Source of the DNA: Hyphomicrobiales bacterium
GTDB lineage: Bacteria > Pseudomonadota > Alphaproteobacteria > JAPOUT01
DNA: 35,888 bases
Reading direction: 5' to 3'
Assembly: GCA_026708505.1 (NCBI GenBank)
Contig: JAPOUU010000099.1
Span: 1-35,888 of the forward strand
Shown: positions 1 to 10,257 of the stretch, piece after piece
Position numbering within the stretch: position 1 is the stretch's first letter
Layout of the letters: the number at the start of each line of letters is the position of its first letter
Notes under the pieces: generated by a model
Told to the model about the DNA's origin: nothing
Databases searched by the model: none
Seen by the model: only the letters and a program-made list of their open reading frames with translations
Program-made: the position numbers and the translations under genes

Positions 1-122
1 GCAAGATATTCACATTTTTTATTCTGATATGCGGTTTGGGTGTTGTAGCGGTGCCGGCTGGAATCGTATCGGCGGCGCTTTCAAAAGTGATTCGCGGAGA
101 AGATAGGGGAAAACAGCGTTGA
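1..122 (+). CDS. C-terminal end of a potassium-channel-like membrane protein (partial)
   Basis: Only the last 39 codons are in the window, read in the frame that starts at base 3 and ends at the TGA at 120-122. They encode a hydrophobic helix (FILICGLGVVAVPAGIVSAA) followed by a short basic tail ending in GKQR. A helix with Gly-(Leu/Ile)-Gly-x-x-Ala-x-Pro-x-Gly-Ile-x-(S/A) is typical of the last transmembrane segment (S6) of voltage-gated or two-helix potassium channels. The selectivity filter lies outside the window, so ion specificity cannot be read. The family call rests on this one helix and another polytopic membrane protein is possible. Confidence 0.6.
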   Translation, partial: KIFTFFILICGLGVVAVPAGIVSAALSKVIRGEDRGKQR

Positions 123-141
123 TTTGCAAAAGATTTGCAAA
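121..141. repeat. Short tandem repeat of GATTTGCAAA
   Basis: The 10-mer GATTTGCAAA occurs at 121-130 and again at 132-141, one base apart. The first copy overlaps the stop codon of the channel gene. The second copy includes the palindrome ATTTGCAAAT. It lies between two convergent genes. No hairpin with a T-run, so no clear intrinsic terminator, was seen here. Confidence 0.6.
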
Positions 142-165
142 TATCGCATGCAATGTGGTTTTCTT

Positions 166-1326
166 TTAATTTGATTGAATCATTTTAAGAAATTCTTCTA
201 CCGACATGATAGGAGTGCCGTAATTGATAGCGTTGCGTGCTTTTCCCGATCGACTGGAGGTGTCGGCTGCTACCAATAGGTCGCAGTTCTTTTTTGTAAC
301 CGCCCGAACCGGTTGTAGTCCGACAAAGGCGGCGCGTTCTTCCAAGAAAGATCTGGAAATCTGTTCACCGTTGATGACAGCCGTGCCAGTGAAGCAGACA
401 CGCATTCCTTCTTGTAGGTTGCTGACATCGGGTAGGCAGGTTGCTTCCGGAATGGGAATATCCCGGACATTCAACAGGTCGGCAATGTGTCTTATTAGTT
501 TCTGCTCAGCTTCGGTTATGACGCCGTCACGTTTGGCGGCAGCGATAATTGACGAAAGGTAAGAATTGTGTGCTTGTGCGCGTTGTTCGGCCGAGATTCC
601 CATATCCGCCACAAAACTCTCAATTGTTGTCCGTTCTTCTTCATCAATAACACCATCGTCAAGAATCCAATCTAGAATATTGAGATACTGCAAAAGTTTC
701 TCGTCCGTGGAGGGATAGCGGGCAAGAGAAACAATGCGTGCTACAGCTCCTGTTTCGTTATTAAGAATTTCGCGTCGCAAGGTTCGCATCGATAAAGGGT
801 GGACGATATCTCCAAATCGTGCAGGGTCGCAGTTGGTCTCCTCTAAAGCCTCTCGAATTTCCCGGGCAAGAGCGGCGGTAGCCCGAGCATCAGCAAGCGC
901 ACGGTGATGTCCGCTTAATGGGATTCCGTATCTGTTGCAAGCGGCAATCAGCTTTTCACCGCTGGCTCTTAGCGTGCATAGTCCGGAACCAAGGTGAAAT
1001 TTAACTCCAAGCCGTTCGAATTCATATCTCAGCATACGCGAGTCAAATGAAAAATTATGAGCAATTAAAACTGCATCATGAAATTTTTGTGCCAATACGG
1101 AGGCAATATCGGAAAAAACAGGTGCGGCTTCAACCATTGATGCGGTGATGCCATGTACGTGTGTAGGGCCGGTATCGCGCTCGGGATTGATGAGAGTGTC
1201 GTATTCATCAACTATCTCCCAACTCTGCCTGTCGAGAGTAACGGCGGCAATTTCCACAATGCGATCTTGTTTTCCGAATCCTGTGGTCTCGCAATCAATA
1301 ACTACAAAAGGCGACAATGCGGTCAT
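166..1326 (-). CDS. DEDDh 3'-5' exonuclease with TerB-like middle and C-terminal BRCT domain
   Basis: This 386-residue protein has three parts. Residues 8-160 are a DnaQ-like DEDDh exonuclease: D11 and E13 (motif IDCETTG), D95 (HNFSFDSR), H141 and D146 (HHRALADAR). Residues about 211-288 are helical and contain two DGVI(D/T)EE/EAE-type acidic loops like those of TerB proteins. Residues about 306-385 fit a BRCT domain (GMRVCFTGTA, then a KKNCDLLVAAD segment and a GTPIMSVEEF end). It probably trims DNA 3' ends, with BRCT and TerB giving protein or phosphate contacts; the real substrate is unknown. An ATG at 1326 follows a good GGAGG ribosome site. Its GC content is clearly lower than that of the genes beyond trpE. 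It is not the main DnaQ proofreading subunit, which lacks TerB and BRCT parts. Confidence 0.85.
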   Translation of the reverse strand: MTALSPFVVIDCETTGFGKQDRIVEIAAVTLDRQSWEIVDEYDTLINPERDTGPTHVHGITASMVEAAPVFSDIASVLAQKFHDAVLIAHNFSFDSRMLRYEFERLGVKFHLGSGLCTLRASGEKLIAACNRYGIPLSGHHRALADARATAALAREIREALEETNCDPARFGDIVHPLSMRTLRREILNNETGAVARIVSLARYPSTDEKLLQYLNILDWILDDGVIDEEERTTIESFVADMGISAEQRAQAHNSYLSSIIAAAKRDGVITEAEQKLIRHIADLLNVRDIPIPEATCLPDVSNLQEGMRVCFTGTAVINGEQISRSFLEERAAFVGLQPVRAVTKKNCDLLVAADTSSRSGKARNAINYGTPIMSVEEFLKMIQSN

Positions 1327-1356
1327 ATTTCCCTCCGCTGTGATTTACTACCCTAG

Positions 1357-1385
1357 ATTGTAGCACGATCCTCATTTCGCTTCCA
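1357..1385 (-). promoter_or_regulatory. Putative promoter of the exonuclease gene
   Basis: On the minus strand a TACAAT -10 box (1357-1362) stands 17 bases after a weak -35 (TGGAAG, 1380-1385). The predicted transcript would begin about 24 bases before the ATG and would include the GGAGG ribosome site. It lies in the 72-base gap after trpE. Confidence 0.4.
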
Positions 1386-1398
1386 GAGGCAAAGGGGT

Positions 1399-2907
1399 CT
1401 ATGTCCGTGTTTCTCCTGCAAAGCGGACGGCTTCCTCGGCGGCACGGAATAATCCCGCCGCCTTGTTGACGCTTTCGGCGTATTCGCCTTCCGGAGAGGA
1501 ATCCGCCACAATGCCGGCGCCGGCTTGAACATACATCACGCCATCCTTAACGATGGCGGTTCGCAGAGCAATGCAGCTGTCCATGTCGCCTGCGGCGGAA
1601 AAGTATCCGACGCAACCGGAGTAAATACCGCGTTTTTCACGTTCCAACTCGTCAATGATCTCCATTGCGCGAATCTTCGGCGCACCGGAAACGGTTCCCG
1701 CGGGGAATCCGGCCATAAGTGCGGACATTGCGTCTTGATCGGACGCGAGCTCGCCTTCAACGTTTGAGAAAATATGGATGAGATGGGATGTGAACTGGAG
1801 CGCAAACTGCTCGGTGACTTCAACGCTGCGCAGTTTCGAAACTCTCCCGACATCGTTGCGCCCTAAATCAAGCAGCATGAGATGCTCGGCGCGTTCTTTT
1901 TCATCGCGTAGAAGCTCTTGTCCGATTTTTTCATCTTCGGCAGCGTTGTTGCCGCGCCGCTTCGTTCCGGCAATGGGGCGGATGGTGACTTTGTCGCCGC
2001 GCAGGCGCACGAGTATTTCCGGACTCGATCCGACAACTGCAAAGTCATCGAAATTGAGGAAATACAAAAAAGGCGAAGGATTGATGCGTCGCAACGATCG
2101 ATATAGCGCGAAGGGCGGAAGTGAAAACGGCACTTGGAACCTCTGCGACAGCACCACCTGAAAAATGTCCCCGGCGAAAATATACTCTTTCGCGCGTTCG
2201 ATGATCGCGTGGTACTCGTCACGCTCAACGTTTGACGACGGTTTCGGTATGGGCGCCGGCGTTTTGGTTTCGGTGATGCGCGGCAGCGGCGCGTTGAAGG
2301 CTTCGATTGCCTGCCCGAGTCGTTGGCACGCTTGGTCGTAGGCCTCTTTGGCGGAAACATTCTTGTCCGGCCGCACGGGCGTAACCATGATGAGAACATC
2401 TTTGACGAGGTCGAAGATGACCACAACGGTAGGACGCAAAAAAATTCCGTCCGGAACACCAAGCACGTCAGGGTTGGGTGCGCCTATATTTTCAACGGTT
2501 CGCACCATGTCATACGCCATATAACCGAACACGCCTGCAGCCATCGGCGGAAGCTCCTCGGGGAGGTCAATGCGCGAGTCTTGTAGAAGTTTGCGCAAGG
2601 ATTCCAATGCGGGTTCTTTACAGGGCTGGAAGCCTTTGTCGGTTTGTGCGTGCCGGATTTCTGCCTTGTTGCCGAAAGCGCGCCAGATGATGTCCGGATG
2701 CATGCCGACAATGGAGTAACGTCCGCGCATGTTTTCTCTTTCAACGGATTCCAGCAGGAAACTGTTCGGTTTCCCGTGCGCAAGCTTGAGCATCGCAGAA
2801 ACCGGCGTCTCAAGGTCGGCGACAAGTTCGGTATGAAGAGTTTGCGCGATACCGGCGTCGTATTTTTTCTCGAACTCGGAAAAGTTCGGAGTGAAACGCA
2901 CGTTCAT
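1399..2907 (-). CDS. trpE: Anthranilate synthase component I
   Basis: TrpE converts chorismate to anthranilate, the first step of tryptophan synthesis, using ammonia from a TrpG glutamine amidotransferase. The 502-residue protein has the feedback-inhibitor motif LLES near its N-terminus (SFLLESVERENMRGRYS), the chorismate-binding core (GDIFQVVLSQRF, PSPFLYFL, RPIAGTKRRG, LMLLDLGRNDVGRVS) and the C-terminal FPAGTVSGAPK and GAGIVADSSPE motifs. A longer reading frame starts at 3021, but its first 38 residues overlap the ppiD end and do not resemble TrpE, so the start is placed at MNVRFTPNF. That ATG is 7 bases after the ppiD stop and has no Shine-Dalgarno sequence. No trpG follows it: the next gene downstream is the exonuclease. 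Confidence 0.95.
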   Translation of the reverse strand: MNVRFTPNFSEFEKKYDAGIAQTLHTELVADLETPVSAMLKLAHGKPNSFLLESVERENMRGRYSIVGMHPDIIWRAFGNKAEIRHAQTDKGFQPCKEPALESLRKLLQDSRIDLPEELPPMAAGVFGYMAYDMVRTVENIGAPNPDVLGVPDGIFLRPTVVVIFDLVKDVLIMVTPVRPDKNVSAKEAYDQACQRLGQAIEAFNAPLPRITETKTPAPIPKPSSNVERDEYHAIIERAKEYIFAGDIFQVVLSQRFQVPFSLPPFALYRSLRRINPSPFLYFLNFDDFAVVGSSPEILVRLRGDKVTIRPIAGTKRRGNNAAEDEKIGQELLRDEKERAEHLMLLDLGRNDVGRVSKLRSVEVTEQFALQFTSHLIHIFSNVEGELASDQDAMSALMAGFPAGTVSGAPKIRAMEIIDELEREKRGIYSGCVGYFSAAGDMDSCIALRTAIVKDGVMYVQAGAGIVADSSPEGEYAESVNKAAGLFRAAEEAVRFAGETRT

Positions 2908-2914
2908 GGCCGGA

Positions 2915-4909
2915 TTAGTATCCGCGGTAATACGGGTCGACAAGCGGAGATGCAAGCAGGTCTTCGTTGATGGTGACGTCCGCCTCGGCGCGCAACTCTG
3001 CCAGCAATGCATCAACGACATCGCTGCGCATTCCGAAAGTCAACTGAAGCTGCAAATCGCTAATCTCTTCAATGTCTTCTTCCTTCGTGGCATCGGCGGG
3101 CGTGATATCATCGAGTTGGAAGAGCAAGATTTGTTTTCTGCTGCGGTTCCAACTCCAGTCAAATTCACCCTTTTTGAGCTCGAATAATTTCTCCGCTCCC
3201 TTGCGCGGGAAAATTTCCCCGCGGTCTTGGCGCGTGATGGGGTCATCGGTCACCACGACAATCTCGGTGATCTCTTCTTCGTCATTGTTGGCGGCGTTTT
3301 CATCTTCCGGCTCGTCCGTTTCTTCCTTGGGCGGAATTTCCGCGGTGAGTTGCGCCGCCATCTCCTCGAGGGTGAGCCCCTCTTGCGCCTGCTCGTAGAG
3401 TTCTTTGGCGCGATTTTCCAGGCGTTCCTTGCGGGTTTCCCTCTCCCATACCGTCTCAATGCGTTCGCGTGCCTCTTCGAAGGCCGGAATGTGAGGCTCG
3501 TGCACCTCAAGGGTTTCAAACCAATAGAAGCCGTTGGAAGTGGTTTCCTCCGAATCGCTTTCAATGCCCGGTTCGGTTTCAAAGACCCGCTTCATCAAGT
3601 CGTTGATGTAGGGCATTTCTTCGGGGCGGTTGCGGTCAATGTCGCGGCCGTTCTTGCGAATCTTTTCGAACTCGACAAGTTTGATGGAGAGTTCTTCTGC
3701 AATCTCCGTGAGCGATTTGCCCGCGGCGCGTTCGTCTTCAACCACATCGTGAAGCACAAGAATCTCCTCGGCGGCCTGGTCGCGCTGCATTTCCCACTCA
3801 ATCCATGTTTTGGATTCTTCATAGTTGCTCTCGGTCTCCGGGGTGATTTCGCGCAGACGCACGATGGCGTAACCAAGGGGCACCTCAATGACGTCGGAGA
3901 TGTCATCGACCGCTTCGAGTTCGAAAGCGGCCTTTTCGATGGCCTCGTTATCGAATTCGCCGCTTGCAAGTGAGCCTAGGTCAATGTCTTCGGCTTCGAA
4001 GCCGCGCTCGTTTGCGATAACGAGAAAGTCTTCCCCGTTGTTGAGTCGCTCAAGCACGGCGGCGGCTTCTTCGTTGCTCGAGAACGAAAGGCGCTCGACT
4101 TGGCGCTTTTCGGGCCGGTCGAACCTGTGCTTTTGTTCCTCATATTCCTGAAGCAGAACCTCTTCGGGAATGGAAATATTCTCCATCAGTTGGTCGAGTT
4201 GGAGGAGAAGGATTCGGAAGTCTCGCAGTTCGGGGATTTCGAAACGTTCGGTGTCTTCTTCGTAGAAGGCGAGCAGGGTTTCTTCGCTCGGAGTTTCAGG
4301 CTCGCCGAGAATCTCGTCTCCGAAAAGAATGTAGCTTCCGGTTCTCTCTTCGCCGACATAAAGATGCAAAAGTTCGGCGAGACGATAAGGCGAGTACGCC
4401 CCCTGTCGAACCGCGGAGATAATCTGCTGGCGTTCGAGAGAACGACTTTGTGCTTCCACATAAACCTCTTCGTTCATGCCGTTCGATAGCAGCAGTTGGT
4501 TAAAAAGAGCGCGGTCAAACTCGCCAAACGCATTGCGAAAGCTGGGCGATTCGAGAATGTCTTCGACAACCTGCTCCTTGCCGACGCGCAACCCCATGTC
4601 GCGGGCGATGTTATCGAGCAGGGCGCGTTCGATGAGAACATCAAGCACCTCGTCTTCAATGCCTTTTTCCCGCGCTTGCTCGAAGTCGAGTTGTTCCTCT
4701 TCTTCCTGCGAGAGGGCATGGAGTTCCTGCAGGGCAACGAGCCGGAATTGATAGAGTCCGACATCGGTATCATCGACCTGCACGATGGTCTCATCGTGGC
4801 GGTAGGAGAATACATCGGTGATTCCCCATACGGCAAAACTGAGGACGAGTAGGGCTATAAGAATTCGCACAACCCATGAGTTTGTGCTGTTGCGCAGAGT
4901 ATCGAGCAT
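2915..4909 (-). CDS. PpiD-like membrane-anchored periplasmic chaperone / peptidyl-prolyl isomerase
   Basis: This 664-residue protein has one N-terminal membrane anchor (about residues 12-32, WVVRILIALLVLSFAVWGI), then a SurA-N-like helical chaperone region (about 35-190), a parvulin-type region (about 245-355, with a GSLASGEF turn like the usual parvulin GxLGxx motif) and a long acidic C-terminal part. The family helps newly exported outer-membrane proteins fold as they leave the Sec channel. It lies directly upstream of trpE, a common alphaproteobacterial order, and is divergent from tpiA-secG. Length fits the PpiD family (about 620-640) with a small acidic insertion near residues 525-550. 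Several typical parvulin residues are not obvious, so isomerase activity is doubtful. Confidence 0.85.
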   Translation of the reverse strand: MLDTLRNSTNSWVVRILIALLVLSFAVWGITDVFSYRHDETIVQVDDTDVGLYQFRLVALQELHALSQEEEEQLDFEQAREKGIEDEVLDVLIERALLDNIARDMGLRVGKEQVVEDILESPSFRNAFGEFDRALFNQLLLSNGMNEEVYVEAQSRSLERQQIISAVRQGAYSPYRLAELLHLYVGEERTGSYILFGDEILGEPETPSEETLLAFYEEDTERFEIPELRDFRILLLQLDQLMENISIPEEVLLQEYEEQKHRFDRPEKRQVERLSFSSNEEAAAVLERLNNGEDFLVIANERGFEAEDIDLGSLASGEFDNEAIEKAAFELEAVDDISDVIEVPLGYAIVRLREITPETESNYEESKTWIEWEMQRDQAAEEILVLHDVVEDERAAGKSLTEIAEELSIKLVEFEKIRKNGRDIDRNRPEEMPYINDLMKRVFETEPGIESDSEETTSNGFYWFETLEVHEPHIPAFEEARERIETVWERETRKERLENRAKELYEQAQEGLTLEEMAAQLTAEIPPKEETDEPEDENAANNDEEEITEIVVVTDDPITRQDRGEIFPRKGAEKLFELKKGEFDWSWNRSRKQILLFQLDDITPADATKEEDIEEISDLQLQLTFGMRSDVVDALLAELRAEADVTINEDLLASPLVDPYYRGY

Positions 4910-4943
4910 GGTTCTATACCGTCATAAAGTTTCGAGATAGGGC

Positions 4944-4972
4944 ATTATAGCGGAATTTTCCGACATTTGCCA
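4944..4972 (-). promoter_or_regulatory. Putative ppiD-trpE promoter
   Basis: A perfect TATAAT -10 box reads on the minus strand at 4944-4949. At 17 bases the -35 position holds TGGCAA (4967-4972), which is the complement of the TTGCCA -35 of the divergent tpiA promoter. The predicted leader is about 30 bases and shows no clear Shine-Dalgarno sequence. Confidence 0.55.
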
Positions 4973-4994
4973 CCACGGCGGTTGCGGTTATACT
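4967..4994 (+). promoter_or_regulatory. Putative tpiA promoter, placed for a leaderless mRNA
   Basis: TTGCCA (4967-4972), a 16-base spacer and TATACT (4989-4994) form a good sigma-70-type promoter. The ATG of tpiA begins only 5 bases later (5000), so transcription would start at or next to the start codon. There is no Shine-Dalgarno sequence before the ATG. Confidence 0.6.
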
Positions 4995-4999
4995 GGGCT

Positions 5000-5755
5000 A
5001 TGGCGGAAAAACCCTCGCGAACACGCCCTCTGCTCGTCGGCAACTGGAAAATGAACGGACTGCGTGCGTCCGAGGCGGAGGTCTCTGCGTTGGCGAAGGG
5101 GCTGGACGGGGCCCGGGCGGATATCTGGTTGTGCCCGCCCATAACGCTGCTCTCGCATTTTATCGGGGCTTTCAAGGGCAAGCCGCTCTCGTGGGGCGCA
5201 CAGGATTGCCACGCGCAGGAGTCGGGCGCACATACCGGGGATGTCAGCGCCGAGATGCTTGCAGACGTTGGCGCGGTGTCGGTGATAGTGGGGCATTCGG
5301 AGCGCCGCCGCGACCACGCAGAGACGAACGCAATGGTGCGCTCGAAACTCTCGGCGGTTCAGCGTGCCGGCATGGTCGCAATCGTATGCATCGGCGAGAC
5401 TCTCGAAGAGCGCGAGCGCGGGGATGTGCTTCCCGTGCTGGAGAAGCAACTGCGCGAGTCGCTTCCCGAGGAAGTGGACGGGAGCAAAACCGTCCTTGCT
5501 TATGAGCCGGTCTGGGCGATAGGCACGGGCAAGGTTCCCTCGGGCGACGAGATTGTTGAGGTTCATGGATTTCTGCGCGAGCGCCTGGATGCGTGCGGCG
5601 CCGCCGGCGTTCCCATCCTCTATGGAGGCTCGTTGGGTCCAAGCAATGCCGATTGGCTTCTTCGTTTGGATAACGTGGATGGCGGCTTGATTGGCACTGC
5701 AAGCCTGAAGGCATCGAGCTTCCTTGAGGTTATTCGGGCTTGCCAGCAGGGCTAG
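5000..5755 (+). CDS. tpiA: Triose-phosphate isomerase
   Basis: TpiA interconverts dihydroxyacetone phosphate and glyceraldehyde 3-phosphate in the cytoplasm. The 251-residue protein has the full active site: N15 and K17 (GNWKMNG), H99 (VGHSERR) and E169 within the signature AYEPVWAIGTG, followed by the phosphate-binding LYGGSL loop. The frame is open from 4967, but the first 11 residues are unlike the family and overlap the promoter, so the ATG at 5000 is chosen. It heads the plus-strand run of core metabolic genes and is divergent from ppiD. Confidence 0.97.
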   Translation: MAEKPSRTRPLLVGNWKMNGLRASEAEVSALAKGLDGARADIWLCPPITLLSHFIGAFKGKPLSWGAQDCHAQESGAHTGDVSAEMLADVGAVSVIVGHSERRRDHAETNAMVRSKLSAVQRAGMVAIVCIGETLEERERGDVLPVLEKQLRESLPEEVDGSKTVLAYEPVWAIGTGKVPSGDEIVEVHGFLRERLDACGAAGVPILYGGSLGPSNADWLLRLDNVDGGLIGTASLKASSFLEVIRACQQG

Positions 5756-5768
5756 GTTTGGATAAGAT
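5740..5768 (+). promoter_or_regulatory. Putative secG promoter, placed for a leaderless mRNA
   Basis: TTGCCA (5740-5745), a 17-base spacer and TAAGAT (5763-5768) lie across the end of tpiA. The secG ATG starts 6 bases after the -10 box. The -35 box is identical to that of tpiA. Confidence 0.55.
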
Positions 5769-5774
5769 GGTGCC

Positions 5775-8618
<2,844 letters not shown>

Positions 8619-8627
8619 GATTGGCTT

Positions 8628-9908
8628 ATGAGTGCGATTTCGCATATCACCGCACGCGAGATTCTGGATTCTCGCGGCAACCCGACTTTGGAAGCGGATG
8701 TCAGACTTGAGGACGGCACGCTCGGACGCGCGTGCGTTCCGTCGGGAGCGTCCACCGGCGTGCATGAGGCTCTTGAATTGCGCGACGGGGACAAATCTCG
8801 CTATCACGGCAAGGGCGTGCTGAACGCGGTGGGAGCGGTTCGCGGCGAGTTGAACGACTTGCTTAAGGGCCGCGAGTGGCGTCAGGGCGAACTTGATGAC
8901 GAGATGGTTGCCTGCGACGGCACGCAAAACAAATCGCGTCTCGGCGCAAACGCATTGTTGGGAGTTTCCCTTGCGCATGCACGCGCACGTGCGAAATCTT
9001 CGGATGTTCCGTTATGGCAGCATCTCGGCGGCTCGAACGCCTGCCTTCTGCCGACGCCCTTGATGAATCTCCTGAACGGCGGCCGTCACGCCGATAACGC
9101 CGTTGACATCCAGGAGTTCATGGTTGCGCCGGTGGGCGCGCCGAATTTTGCCGATGCTGTTCGCATGGGCGCAGAGGTGTTCGTTTGCTTGCGCGAGGAA
9201 TTGCAACGCGGCGGAATGAACACCAACCTGGGCGACGAGGGAGGTTTTGCTCCCGACCTGGACACTGCCGAACAAGCTCTTGATTTGATGCTCAAGGCTA
9301 TCGAGGCTGCCGGATACATACCGGGCGAGGACGTTGTTCTCGCCCTTGACGTTGCCGCAAGCGAATTGCTCGAAAGCGGTGATTACATGTTCGCCGGCGA
9401 GGGCAAACGCCGAACGAGCAAGGAGTTAATCAAATACTACGAGTCCCTGGCATCGAACTACCCGATCTTTTCCATTGAGGACGCTCTCGGCGAAGATGAC
9501 TGGGAAGGTTGGTGCACGCTGACATCAACGCTTGGCGGCAAACTGCAATTGGTCGGCGATGATCTCTTTGCGACCAATTTACGTCGACTCGAGCGCGGCG
9601 TTGACGAAGGTGCGGCAAACGCAATCCTCTTGAAATTAAATCAGATAGGAACCTTGTCCGAGACGTGGCGCACGCTTAACTATGCCCGCTCAAAAGGTTT
9701 CGGCTCGATAATCTCGCACCGTTCCGGCGAGACCGAGGATGATTTCATCGCGGATTTGTCCGTTGCCGGACATGGCGGACAGATAAAGACGGGCTCGCTC
9801 GCACGTTCGGAGCGTTGCGCCAAATATAATCGGCTAATCCGCATTGAGGAGGCGTTAGGCGCCGGCGCGAGCTATGCGGGTCGAATGATTCTAAAGGCGG
9901 AGGCATAA
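8628..9908 (+). CDS. eno: Enolase
   Basis: Enolase interconverts 2-phosphoglycerate and PEP in glycolysis and gluconeogenesis. The 426-residue protein is full length: [12 protein letters not shown] at the N-terminus, PSGASTG loop, catalytic glutamate in [11 protein letters not shown], metal ligands in [19 protein letters not shown] and VGDDLFATN, the signature [12 protein letters not shown] with the catalytic lysine, and [20 protein letters not shown] departs slightly from the usual SIEDGLAEDDW. It starts 9 bases after kdsA and is followed by ftsB at 4 bases. Confidence 0.97.
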   Translation: MSAISHITAREILDSRGNPTLEADVRLEDGTLGRACVPSGASTGVHEALELRDGDKSRYHGKGVLNAVGAVRGELNDLLKGREWRQGELDDEMVACDGTQNKSRLGANALLGVSLAHARARAKSSDVPLWQHLGGSNACLLPTPLMNLLNGGRHADNAVDIQEFMVAPVGAPNFADAVRMGAEVFVCLREELQRGGMNTNLGDEGGFAPDLDTAEQALDLMLKAIEAAGYIPGEDVVLALDVAASELLESGDYMFAGEGKRRTSKELIKYYESLASNYPIFSIEDALGEDDWEGWCTLTSTLGGKLQLVGDDLFATNLRRLERGVDEGAANAILLKLNQIGTLSETWRTLNYARSKGFGSIISHRSGETEDDFIADLSVAGHGGQIKTGSLARSERCAKYNRLIRIEEALGAGASYAGRMILKAEA

Positions 9909-9912
9909 GGCC

Positions 9913-10218
9913 GTGTCGCCGCGACGCATTAAACCGATATTGCTGTTGACGGCCCTGTTCGCCGGAGGGCTTTATTTTCTCTATCACGGGCTTTATGGCA
10001 AGCGGGGCTTTTTCATCCATGGCGAACTGCAAGAGCGTCACGCAAATTTGAGCGAAGAGCTCGACCGCTTGCGCCATGAGCGCCGGGGCTTGGAGAGGCG
10101 CGTTGGCGCGATGAGCCCCGATGCCCTGGATCCCGATTTGCTGGACGAGGAAGTTCGCCGAACGTTGCGTTATTCCGAGCCTGACGAAATTATTGTATTT
10201 GAGGAGATGATTCGCTAA
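9913..10218 (+). CDS. ftsB: FtsB/DivIC-type septum formation initiator
   Basis: This 101-residue protein has a short cytoplasmic N-terminus, one membrane helix (about residues 8-25) and a periplasmic coiled coil (about 35-62, ELQERHANLSEELDRLRHER). It ends with a conserved segment including EEVRRTLRYSEPDEIIVFE. FtsB-type proteins link FtsL and FtsQ in the divisome. The start is GTG, with GGAGG and AAGG upstream. Placement between eno and pdhA is standard in alphaproteobacteria and supports the call. Confidence 0.85.
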   Translation: MSPRRIKPILLLTALFAGGLYFLYHGLYGKRGFFIHGELQERHANLSEELDRLRHERRGLERRVGAMSPDALDPDLLDEEVRRTLRYSEPDEIIVFEEMIR

Positions 10219-10227
10219 TCTTATAGG
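10199..10227 (+). promoter_or_regulatory. Putative pdh operon promoter
   Basis: TTGAGG (10199-10204), a 17-base spacer and TATAGG (10222-10227) lie across the end of ftsB. Transcription would start near 10234, giving a leader of about 24 bases that includes the strong AAGGAG ribosome site (10246-10251) of pdhA. Confidence 0.55.
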
Positions 10228-10257
10228 CGGGGTTGGCGGACTCTCAAGGAGAAATCT

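Noticed and set aside
2908-3021. Longer TrpE start at 3021
   Set aside because: The extra 38 residues lie within the ppiD coding sequence and are Cys, Arg and Thr-rich with no likeness to TrpE. The internal ATG gives the usual N-terminus.
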